Assembly (NCBI RefSeq): GCF_015547515.1
Contig: NZ_JADMVE010000005.1
Coordinates: 248,001 to 312,000 of the forward strand
Direction: 5' to 3'
Length of the DNA: 64,000 bases
DNA from: Eubacterium sp. 1001713B170207_170306_E7
Lineage (GTDB): Bacteria; Bacillota; Clostridia; Eubacteriales; Eubacteriaceae
Shown: piece after piece, positions 8,705-14,991 of the stretch
Layout of the letters: each line of letters starts with the position of its first letter
Numbering within the stretch: the stretch's first letter is position 1
Made by a program: the position numbers and the translations under genes
Notes under the pieces: model-generated
The model's database searches: none
The model's input: only the letters and a program-made list of their open reading frames with translations
Told to the model about the DNA's origin: nothing

Positions 8705-8866
8705 ATGCAAAAATATGTTTGTGATATCTGTGGTTATGTTTATGATCCCGCTGTCGGTGATCCGGATAACGGTGTAGCTCCTGGAACAGCTTTTGCCGAT
8801 CTGCCTGAAGACTGGGTTTGCCCGGAATGCGGCGTCAGCAAAGACGAATTTTCACCAGAAGCTTAA
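8705..8866 (+). CDS. Rubredoxin
   Basis: A 53-residue protein too short for normal ORF cut-offs. It has the two CxxCG knuckles that hold one iron: [10 protein letters not shown] (Cys6, Cys9) and WVCPECGV (Cys39, Cys42), the spacing, acidic surface and length of a standard rubredoxin. It is a one-electron carrier of the cytoplasm, serving in clostridia and acetogens in oxygen/peroxide detoxification and other flavoprotein reactions. AGGAGG at 8691-8696 lies 8 bases before the ATG. It has its own promoter and terminator and is probably monocistronic. No rubredoxin partner (rubrerythrin, flavodiiron protein) lies next to it. Confidence 0.98.
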   Translation: MQKYVCDICGYVYDPAVGDPDNGVAPGTAFADLPEDWVCPECGVSKDEFSPEA

Positions 8867-8883
8867 TTAAGGCTTATGAATAA

Positions 8884-8915
8884 GTCCCTGGACTGCCAGG
8901 GATTTTTTATTTTTT
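8884..8915 (+). terminator. Terminator of the rubredoxin gene
   Basis: TCCCTGG (8885-8891) pairs with CCAGGGA (8896-8902) over a four-base loop, followed by T6ATTTTTT. Confidence 0.9.
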
Positions 8916-8995
8916 GTGATTTTGAGGCGGCCTTGCAAAACTTGCCTAAATCGGGTATGATAATTGAAAAGAATCGATTATCAAGGGAGATTATT

Positions 8996-9499
8996 ATGGC
9001 AGTTAAGGCAAGAGAAGAGGTCCGCAGCCGGGAGTTCAGCGCCATCGGTATGATACTGATCGGGCTGTTTGTCGTGGCCTACGTTTTTATTTACAACCGT
9101 TCCATCAGTCAGATGGACGACTACGCTTTGAAAACAGGGATTGGCATTGCGGCTCTGGTCGTGATGATTGTGGTATTTATTGTGATTCTGCGTTTCATTA
9201 CCACCGGCTTTTTTATGCTGCTGACGCATCAGAGCCTGAGCATTGAGCGGAAAATCTTTTTCTGGCGCAAGGAGGTTGCGGATATACCGGTAAAGGCAAT
9301 GTTTGACGTTGTGCCGGAGGAAGCCTTTAAAGGGATCAGCGGCCGGGTGAAAAATTATACGGTAGCCCGGATTGAAAACAAGGCTAAATACGTGGTGCTC
9401 TACCGTGAGGGTGATCAGGTACGCGGCGCTAAAATCCAGTGCTCCTCCAAATTTCACAAGATGTTAAAAAGCCAGGTCAGCCAGAATAAAAAGGCTTAA
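8996..9499 (+). CDS. Hypothetical membrane protein, two membrane helices plus soluble C-terminal domain
   Basis: A 167-residue protein I cannot assign. Two hydrophobic helices (about residues 17-34 and 50-75) are followed by a roughly 90-residue soluble, Lys-rich domain predicted by eye to be mostly beta strands; the overall plan resembles small bacterial PH-domain membrane proteins, but this is only an impression. A longer frame opens at 8876 but overlaps the rubredoxin terminator; AAGGGAGA lies six bases before the ATG at 8996, which I prefer. It stands alone between two terminators and converges on the micro-ORF/UroD-like unit. Confidence 0.75.
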   Translation: MAVKAREEVRSREFSAIGMILIGLFVVAYVFIYNRSISQMDDYALKTGIGIAALVVMIVVFIVILRFITTGFFMLLTHQSLSIERKIFFWRKEVADIPVKAMFDVVPEEAFKGISGRVKNYTVARIENKAKYVVLYREGDQVRGAKIQCSSKFHKMLKSQVSQNKKA

Positions 9500-9570
9500 G
9501 GGGCAATTAAGAAAAAAGCAGTATGATAATGCTGTAAACAAGTTACCCTCTTTCAAAATTTTTACAAACC

Positions 9571-9607
9571 AGCCGGAGTATTCGTACTCCGGCTTTTGTG
9601 TTTTTTT
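9571..9607. terminator. Terminator with UUCG tetraloop
   Basis: Perfect 10-bp arms AGCCGGAGTA (9571-9580) and TACTCCGGCT (9585-9594) around TTCG, followed by TTTGTGTTTTTTT on the plus strand. It ends the upstream membrane-protein gene. On the minus strand it also sits just past the micro-ORF, but with a weaker U-tract. Confidence 0.9.
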
Positions 9608-9612
9608 GACGG

Positions 9613-9735
9613 TTAGTATTCGATGAGGTTAAAGCCTGTGAGCGAAGCGATAGCGGCTCTCAGGTCAGCGTCTTCGCACCACGAAGCATCTGCTGCAAGC
9701 TTTTCCAAAAGTTCTAAAATCATTTCCTGTTCCAT
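9613..9735 (-). CDS. Micro-ORF of 40 residues coupled to UroD-like gene A
   Basis: Encodes a 40-residue acidic peptide beginning MEQEMILELLEKL and ending GFNLIEY. The ribosome binding site GAGGAGG overlaps the TGA stop of the upstream UroD-like gene, so translation is almost certainly coupled. Its plan (amphipathic N-terminal helix, an aromatic residue, E-D-x-x-L/V-R, then GF near the end) matches the 42-residue micro-ORF that follows the other UroD-like paralogue at 12878-13006 in the same position, which argues that both are real genes. I know no function; a small partner or corrinoid/methyltransferase accessory peptide is possible (inference). It is too short to have a recognisable family. 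Confidence 0.65.
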   Translation of the reverse strand: MEQEMILELLEKLAADASWCEDADLRAAIASLTGFNLIEY

Positions 9736-9744
9736 AGGGCCTCC

Positions 9745-10905
9745 TCAGTATTTTCCATATTCGTGGACGAAAGCGTTAACCGCTTTTAAGTTTTCAACGT
9801 TGACGTCATTGGCAGATAAAAGGGCTTTTCCGGTACAGTAGATAAAACCACCGCCAGGCGCACATACATCAATAATTTCTTTTGCGCAGTCGAGGCATTC
9901 CTGAACACTGCCGTGCCGCAGCAGCCCCATGGGGATACCGCCGATGAGGGTTGCGACGTCGCCGATTTCTTTTTTTGCTGTGAATAGATCCTCATAATTT
10001 TCAACCTCACAGACCAGTGATGATTTTGGGAGTTCCCGAAAGTAGTCATAGTAAGGACGGTAATCCCCTTCAAGTATCTGATAAATTTTACCGCCACGGC
10101 CAGCGACTTCAAGGGCCATCTGTTTATAGGTCGGCCAGAAAAAACGTTCAAATTTTTTTGGACCAATAAAATCCGGTGAATGCAGCGGCGACATAGCAAA
10201 TGGAAAATCTCCCGGAAAACCCTTCAGGGTATCTTCGATATAAATCGAATAGATCGCTTCACAGGCAGCGACAACCAACTCTGGGCAGCGCTTCATGTCC
10301 AGAGAGAGCCCTTTGAAGCCCCGCAGCCGGTCAAAGAGCACATCCAGCGGCGCGTAAACGCGGCAGGCACCTGTGGCAAGAGGAAAAACACCATATTTTT
10401 CACGGGCAGTTTTCTCAACGGCGGCGTTGGCAGTAATCCAGGAAAGGGTTTGAACGGCACATTTTTTCAAGGTTTCATAGCGTGGCTTTTCCGGATCGTT
10501 CAATATTGGGAATTTTTTTAACGGGTAGGCGTGGAACAAAAAGTGTTTCGGATTGTCAATGAGCGCGGGATATTCGGAGGCGTCCATCATACAGGACTCC
10601 TGATGCTGGATGGTAACGCCGTCTGAAGAGATAAAAAGCGCATTGCTGCCAAGCGTCTCCATCATGCGCAGCGGGGTAGAGATGCCCATGCTGTGCTGTG
10701 TGTCAAAATAGATATCGTCTAGGAAGGAAGTCCATTTTTCTGCCAGCAGCTCCGGGTTGTCGAGCAAAGCGTTGGTTTTGGCGCCAGCATAAGCAATGGC
10801 CCAGGTAGTAATATCACCGTGAACCGGAACGCGTGACGGCTCGCGGTGGTTTGTGGTCGCCATGACATCTCGAAGCCGGGAGCGGTAAAGTGAATCGGCA
10901 TTCAT
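9745..10905 (-). CDS. UroD/MtaA-family methyltransferase-like protein A
   Basis: A 386-residue protein of the uroporphyrinogen decarboxylase/MtaA-MtbA superfamily. In methylotrophic members this fold moves methyl groups between a corrinoid protein and a thiol or pterin using a zinc bound by HxC...C. Here the HxCGD position reads QILEGD, so those ligands are missing. The family-wide SSDGVT segment near residue 94 and the C-terminal CAPGGGFIYC and NVENLKAVNAF blocks are present; the end is nearly identical to paralogue B (11707-12867). It follows a DUF1097-like membrane gene by 9 bases and is followed by a coupled micro-ORF, forming a three-gene minus-strand operon. A role in methyl-group or corrinoid metabolism is inferred; housekeeping heme synthesis is unlikely because there are several diverged copies. 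Confidence 0.88.
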   Translation of the reverse strand: MNADSLYRSRLRDVMATTNHREPSRVPVHGDITTWAIAYAGAKTNALLDNPELLAEKWTSFLDDIYFDTQHSMGISTPLRMMETLGSNALFISSDGVTIQHQESCMMDASEYPALIDNPKHFLFHAYPLKKFPILNDPEKPRYETLKKCAVQTLSWITANAAVEKTAREKYGVFPLATGACRVYAPLDVLFDRLRGFKGLSLDMKRCPELVVAACEAIYSIYIEDTLKGFPGDFPFAMSPLHSPDFIGPKKFERFFWPTYKQMALEVAGRGGKIYQILEGDYRPYYDYFRELPKSSLVCEVENYEDLFTAKKEIGDVATLIGGIPMGLLRHGSVQECLDCAKEIIDVCAPGGGFIYCTGKALLSANDVNVENLKAVNAFVHEYGKY

Positions 10906-10914
10906 ACAGAGCCT

Positions 10915-11439
10915 CTATTCTGAATCAGGTGTGGGTGAAACCGATTCTGGTTTTTCACGGGCAGTTTTTGGCAGACGCTCGGCGATCGGTCCGGAAACAA
11001 CCGCGACCATAACCCCGAGTGTCAAAACGAGAATAACACCCAGTATTTGTCCGGGACCTTCCATAAAAACACAGGTCACCGCGCCGTAAACAAGCGGCAG
11101 CTGGTTAAACCAGGTTTTCTGAAGGACGATCAAGTGGAGCGGCGCGCTGCAGAGCACAAAAATGAAGATGCCGAGCCAGAAAGCCAGATCGGCATTCATG
11201 CCCAGGGCGTGCAAAAAGCCGTCGAGTTGAAAGTATAACAGCGCCCAGATAGAGCCAGCCAGCAGAGACGCAATAAAATTTGGGGTTTGCTTTGGCGTGG
11301 GTCCTGCGGCAAAGGTGAGGCCAAGACCGATAAAAAAAACGGACAGCATTGCCGGAAAGGGTGAATGCATGACAATGACGAGAGCCGTAGCGACCAGAAC
11401 CGCCAGAACAATACTGGTTTTTAACAGATAAGATTTCAT
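10915..11439 (-). CDS. Small membrane protein resembling the DUF1097 (YcdZ) family
   Basis: A 174-residue protein with about five membrane helices and a charged, proline-rich tail (residues about 155-174). The layout of a TPK-containing loop after helix 2, then an SIWALLY helix, resembles DUF1097 proteins such as YcdZ, but I am only moderately sure. Function is unknown for the family. AAGGAG precedes the ATG. The stop is 9 bases from the UroD-like gene start, so both are co-transcribed; it could be a permease for a methylated substrate used by the neighbouring methyltransferase-like protein (inference). The promoter is divergent from the one of paralogue B. Confidence 0.75.
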   Translation of the reverse strand: MKSYLLKTSIVLAVLVATALVIVMHSPFPAMLSVFFIGLGLTFAAGPTPKQTPNFIASLLAGSIWALLYFQLDGFLHALGMNADLAFWLGIFIFVLCSAPLHLIVLQKTWFNQLPLVYGAVTCVFMEGPGQILGVILVLTLGVMVAVVSGPIAERLPKTAREKPESVSPTPDSE

Positions 11440-11510
11440 ATTTTCTCCTTATTACCGCGCGTTCTCAGGCAGAGTCCCGTCAGCCACAGAGAAGGCGTGA
11501 TTCGTATTTT

Positions 11511-11523
11511 TCCCGGTTAATAC
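11511..11523 (+). repeat. 13-bp promoter repeat, copy 1 (candidate operator)
   Basis: TCCCGGTTAATAC occurs here and identically at 11658-11670, the only two copies I saw. This copy sits at the expected transcription start of the leftward DUF1097/UroD-like operon; the other sits in the leader of the rightward UroD-like gene. The nearby TetR regulator (13082) is a candidate binder. Confidence 0.6.
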
Positions 11524-11529
11524 AATAAC

Positions 11530-11558
11530 AGGTTACAACGATTACGTTTAAATGTCAA
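11530..11558 (-). promoter_or_regulatory. Promoter of the DUF1097/UroD-like A operon
   Basis: On the minus strand TTGACA (11558-11553), 17 bases, then TAACCT (11535-11530), a weak -10. Transcription would start near 11523, exactly where the 13-bp repeat begins. Confidence 0.6.
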
Positions 11559-11605
11559 GAAAATTAATAATATTTTCGGATTTAAAAATAAAAATACGAA
11601 ATATG

Positions 11606-11634
11606 TTGACAAAGAGACAGAAGGGCTGTATGAT
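11606..11634 (+). promoter_or_regulatory. Promoter of UroD-like gene B
   Basis: TTGACA (11606-11611), 17-base spacer, TATGAT (11629-11634). The second 13-bp repeat lies about 18-30 bases past the expected start site, a position suited to a roadblock repressor. Confidence 0.8.
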
Positions 11635-11657
11635 AAAAATATGAACTGCAGTTTAAG

Positions 11658-11670
11658 TCCCGGTTAATAC
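11658..11670 (+). repeat. 13-bp promoter repeat, copy 2 (candidate operator)
   Basis: Identical to 11511-11523 (TCCCGGTTAATAC). Flanking bases differ, so the conservation is confined to this core. It lies in the untranslated leader of UroD-like gene B, 37 bases before the ATG. Confidence 0.6.
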
Positions 11671-11706
11671 GATGATGTAATTATTTTGGAGAGAAAAGGT
11701 AACAAT

Positions 11707-12867
11707 ATGAAATCAGTCAACGAAATTTATGATGAAAAGGTCTGCCGCATTCAGACTACGATCCGGCATGAGGAGCCGGACACCGTGCCGGTTATGACAT
11801 TGGCGGAAAGCTGGGTTCTTGGCTACGCAGGTCATAAAATAACGGATGTTGAGGAAGATCCGGAGCTCGAACTCCAGTGTTTTAAAAAAATGTGTCAGGA
11901 AATTTACTGCGATATGGTCTATACCTCTGCATTAACCAGAGACATCACAATTTATAATCCCATGGAGGGAAGTCCGTACTTCTATTCTTCCGATGGGGTA
12001 ACAGTTCAGCATAAGGAGTATGTTTTCATGGAAGCAGACGAGTACGGAAAGCTGGCGGCTGATCCGATGAAATTCGTATTAAATGAACTGTATCCGAGAA
12101 TGTATCCGGCGCTCAGCAAGCCCTACCCTGAAAACCTGGAGGCGTTGAAAAAGGCCTTTGCGGCCTATAACCGATATCTGCAGAAAATGATGAGCTCGGC
12201 TGTCCGCCTTAAGGAAGATCTGGGGATGCCGACCATTGTGGAGGGAATTGCCATTTCGCCTGTGGATATATTGATGTCTTATTTCAGAGGCCTCAGAAAT
12301 ATTCAGTGTGACTTCCGGCGCAATCCGCAAGGGATTATTGAGGCTGCGGACGCATTGATTCCGCTGGTCATTGAAAATATCAGGCATGGCCGTCAATCGC
12401 TGGAATCCGACAGCTGTTTTCTGATCCCGACATTTTTGCCGACTTATATGAGTGCGAAGCAGTTTGAAAAAATTTACTGGCCGTCTTTTAAAAAAATGGT
12501 GGATCAGATCGCGGCGCTGAACGGAAAAATGTTAATTTTTATGGAAGGAAGCTGGGAGCATCTCTATGAATTTGTCAATGAAATCCCTAAAAATACGGCG
12601 ATTACCATCCTTGAGAAGGCAGATATCTTTAAAGCAAAAGATCTGATCGGAAAGACAGTGACGCTGGCCGGCGGCATGCCCCTGGAGCAGCTGCGTTACA
12701 GGGGCAGACAGGAATGCCTGGATCATGCGAAAAAGGTCGTGGACTACTGTGCTCCTGGCGGCGGCTTTATCTTTACAAATGATAAAACCGCTCTGGCTCC
12801 GAACGATGTTAACATCGAGAATCTGAAGGCAGTCAACGCCTTTGTGCACGAATACGGAAAGCATTAG
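11707..12867 (+). CDS. UroD/MtaA-family methyltransferase-like protein B
   Basis: A 386-residue paralogue of the protein at 9745-10905, identical in length and sharing SSDGVTVQH, the RGLRNIQCDFRR-type middle segment, CAPGGGFIF, and an almost identical C-terminus (VENLKAVNAFVHEYG versus IENLKAVNAFVHEYG). The zinc motif HxC is again absent: the position reads IFMEGSW. A TTG-started frame opens at 11686, but that TTG lies just before the GGAGAG ribosome binding site, so the ATG at 11707 is the start and gives the same length as paralogue A. It has a strong promoter, a 13-bp candidate operator in the leader, and a coupled 42-residue micro-ORF after it. The substrate is unknown. Confidence 0.88.
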   Translation: MKSVNEIYDEKVCRIQTTIRHEEPDTVPVMTLAESWVLGYAGHKITDVEEDPELELQCFKKMCQEIYCDMVYTSALTRDITIYNPMEGSPYFYSSDGVTVQHKEYVFMEADEYGKLAADPMKFVLNELYPRMYPALSKPYPENLEALKKAFAAYNRYLQKMMSSAVRLKEDLGMPTIVEGIAISPVDILMSYFRGLRNIQCDFRRNPQGIIEAADALIPLVIENIRHGRQSLESDSCFLIPTFLPTYMSAKQFEKIYWPSFKKMVDQIAALNGKMLIFMEGSWEHLYEFVNEIPKNTAITILEKADIFKAKDLIGKTVTLAGGMPLEQLRYRGRQECLDHAKKVVDYCAPGGGFIFTNDKTALAPNDVNIENLKAVNAFVHEYGKH

Positions 12868-12877
12868 GAGGATAATT

Positions 12878-13006
12878 ATGGGCGAAAAAGAAAAAAACGT
12901 TGAAGAACTGTTTCTGGAATTGAAAAAAGAGATGGATTTCCTGCCTGAGGACGATCAGGTAAGAGAAGGATATCTTTTCGGATTTGAGTTTCTTCTTTTA
13001 ACTTAA
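12878..13006 (+). CDS. Micro-ORF of 42 residues coupled to UroD-like gene B
   Basis: Encodes 42 residues, beginning MGEKEKNVEELFLELKK and ending in a hydrophobic GFEFLLLT. AGGAGG overlaps the TAG stop of the upstream gene, as in the paralogous unit at 9613-9735, and the peptide shares the acidic helix, E-D-x-x-V-R and GF pattern. It ends 10 bases before the promoter of the TetR gene. Function is unknown; its conserved position is the main evidence that it is translated. Confidence 0.65.
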   Translation: MGEKEKNVEELFLELKKEMDFLPEDDQVREGYLFGFEFLLLT

Positions 13007-13015
13007 GGGCTCTTG

Positions 13016-13044
13016 TTGACAAATTTTTAAGAAATCCGTAGAAT
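13016..13044 (+). promoter_or_regulatory. Promoter of the TetR gene
   Basis: TTGACA (13016-13021), 17 bases, TAGAAT (13039-13044), so the regulator is transcribed independently of the UroD-like/micro-ORF unit. Confidence 0.8.
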
Positions 13045-13081
13045 ACAAGAAGATAAAGCATTTGAAGGAAGGATTTCAATC

Positions 13082-13729
13082 ATGGCAACGCAAAAGGGAA
13101 GAACGAGTAAAATGCAGATTTATGAGGCTGCGAAAAAGCTTTTCTACGAGAAGGGCTATCTGGATACGACCATCAAGGAGATTGCGGACAGCGCAGATGC
13201 GAAGGTTGGCACCGTGACATACTATTATCATAAAAAAGAAGAATTCTTTTATGAGATCTATCAGGAATTAATCGGGAATATCTATGCCTTTGTCGATAAA
13301 TACGCAGATACACCGCTGAGTACGGTTCAGAAATTTATGTTTTTTTTCAGGGTTTTTTACGATGTTATTTCAAACGATCCGGCCAATGAAAAAATGGTGT
13401 ACGAATTTTTGGATAACAAGTCCCTGGATTACTATTTTGAAGAGCCGCTGACAACACTTGTGAACGAAGTGATTAAAACACAGCATGACATTACAAGCCA
13501 AGAGGAGCTGGAGCTTTTTTCGATCGCTTATTTTGGCATACAGCGGCAGCTGATGACTTATTACTTGGAAAGAAAAGACCGCGTGCGCTATGAAACCTTT
13601 CTGTCCGTTATCTTCCGGTCTACCGGCTCATTTTTCGGATTGTCCAGAAAAGAGATCAATGAAACGGTTTTGGATATGGAGCGTTTTATACAGAAAAATG
13701 ATGTGACAGAAGTAAAATTTTTGGTATAG
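13082..13729 (+). CDS. TetR-family transcriptional regulator
   Basis: A 215-residue regulator. Residues about 12-58 form the TetR helix-turn-helix (IYEAAKKLFYEKGY, then TTIKEIADSADAKVGTVTYYYHKKEEFF). The rest is an all-helical ligand and dimer domain with no recognisable ligand signature. GGAAGGA precedes the ATG. It stands directly after UroD-like gene B and its micro-ORF but has its own promoter. The 13-bp repeats at the two UroD-like promoters are not found in its own promoter, so if it controls them it is not autoregulated through that site. Assignment to the family is secure; target and ligand are inferred only. Confidence 0.93.
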   Translation: MATQKGRTSKMQIYEAAKKLFYEKGYLDTTIKEIADSADAKVGTVTYYYHKKEEFFYEIYQELIGNIYAFVDKYADTPLSTVQKFMFFFRVFYDVISNDPANEKMVYEFLDNKSLDYYFEEPLTTLVNEVIKTQHDITSQEELELFSIAYFGIQRQLMTYYLERKDRVRYETFLSVIFRSTGSFFGLSRKEINETVLDMERFIQKNDVTEVKFLV

Positions 13730-13750
13730 ACAGAAGTCTTTAATTTATAT

Positions 13751-13789
13751 AAAAGCCGGGGCCCGGTGGCTCCGGCTTTTGTGTTTTTT
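13751..13789 (+). terminator. Terminator after the TetR gene
   Basis: AAAAGCCGG (13751-13759) pairs with CCGGCTTTT (13772-13780), followed by GTGTTTTTT. The T-rich tail also contains TTGTGT, 17 bases before TATACT, a possible promoter for sbcDC. Confidence 0.85.
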
Positions 13790-13827
13790 GCCCGAATCCG
13801 CTATACTTGTCTTAAAGGAGAATGATC

Positions 13828-14991
13828 ATGAAAATACTACACACCTCAGACTGGCATGTTGGCCGGACACTCAATGAAAAAAGCCTGCTGGAAGATCAGG
13901 AGGCTCTGCTCACGCAGCTGGTGGACTGGCTTGATCGGGAGCGGCCGGACATGCTTCTGGTGGCTGGCGACATCTACGACCGGTCTGTCCCCTCCAAGGA
14001 AGCCCTTGGGCTGGTGGACACAGTGCTCTCGGAAATTATCCTGAATTTGAAAATTCCCGTGCTGCTCATCGGCGGTAACCACGACGGCCGTGAGCGGCTG
14101 GCCATGAACGGCGGTATTCTTGAAAAGCAGGGGCTCCACATTGCGGGCAATTATCAGCCGGGACAGGAGCCTGTGAGGCTCAGTGACGAATGGGGCGAGG
14201 TCTGCTTCTGGACAGTGCCCTTTATCAAGCCGGTGGAATACCGGAGCCTGCTCAAGCTTGAAAAAACCATAAGCTATGATGAGATGTACCGGGAGATCAC
14301 CGCTGAGATTACAGCGCGGATGGACACGGCCAAGCGGAATGTGCTGGTTTCGCACGGCCTGATCTTAGGGAATGCAATGGATATCGAGACCATTGACGAT
14401 TCGGTCAGGCCCATTGAGATCGGTGGTATTGAGTACGCCTGCGCCGAAGCCTTTGAAGCCTTTGACTACGTGGCCCTGGGACACCTGCACAGGCCGCAGA
14501 AGGTGCTGTGGGATAAGGTGCGCTATTCCGGTTCTCTGCTGAAATACTCCTTTTCGGAGTGGAACCAGAAAAAGTCTGTGACGTTGGTGGAGCTCGGGGA
14601 AAAGGGGTCGCTGAAGCTGGAGCCGGTCAGCTTTAAACCGCTGCGCGACCTGCGGGTCATCCACGGGAAGCTTGAAGCGCTCACCGCGCTCACCGCCTAC
14701 GAGGCCGAGGGCCGGCAGGACTACCTGAAGGTGATTCTGGAGGATCAGGAACGGCTGGTAAATCCCATGGACAAGCTGCGCAGGGTTTACCCAAATGTGC
14801 TGGAGATGGCCTATGAAAAGCGGGAAAAAACTGAAGCGCAGAAGAGCAGCCGACGCATCAAGGAGCGGATACAGGACCCGCTGAAGCTGTTTGAGGATTT
14901 TTACGCCTTTGTCAACGGTGAGGCCATGCAGCCAGACGAGCAGGCTGTGATCACGGAGCTGCTGGAGACGACCATGGAGGAAGAAAAATGA
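13828..14991 (+). CDS. sbcD: Exonuclease SbcCD, nuclease subunit SbcD
   Basis: A 387-residue Mre11-type metallophosphoesterase. All phosphoesterase motifs are visible: HTSDWHVGR at the N-terminus (Asp8, His10), GDIYDRSVP, GGNHDGRERL, VSHGL and GHLHRPQ, which bind the two Mn ions. With SbcC it forms the ATP-driven nuclease that opens DNA hairpins and cleans protein-blocked ends. Two ATGs are close (13822, 13828); AAGGAG ends too near the first, so the second is preferred, giving the usual MKILHTSDWH start. The stop overlaps the sbcC start by 4 bases (ATGA), the normal coupled arrangement. Confidence 0.97.
   Translation: MKILHTSDWHVGRTLNEKSLLEDQEALLTQLVDWLDRERPDMLLVAGDIYDRSVPSKEALGLVDTVLSEIILNLKIPVLLIGGNHDGRERLAMNGGILEKQGLHIAGNYQPGQEPVRLSDEWGEVCFWTVPFIKPVEYRSLLKLEKTISYDEMYREITAEITARMDTAKRNVLVSHGLILGNAMDIETIDDSVRPIEIGGIEYACAEAFEAFDYVALGHLHRPQKVLWDKVRYSGSLLKYSFSEWNQKKSVTLVELGEKGSLKLEPVSFKPLRDLRVIHGKLEALTALTAYEAEGRQDYLKVILEDQERLVNPMDKLRRVYPNVLEMAYEKREKTEAQKSSRRIKERIQDPLKLFEDFYAFVNGEAMQPDEQAVITELLETTMEEEK

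Noticed and set aside
13822-13827. First ATG of sbcD
   Set aside because: AAGGAG ends only one base before it; the ATG at 13828 has proper spacing and the standard MKILHTSDWH start.
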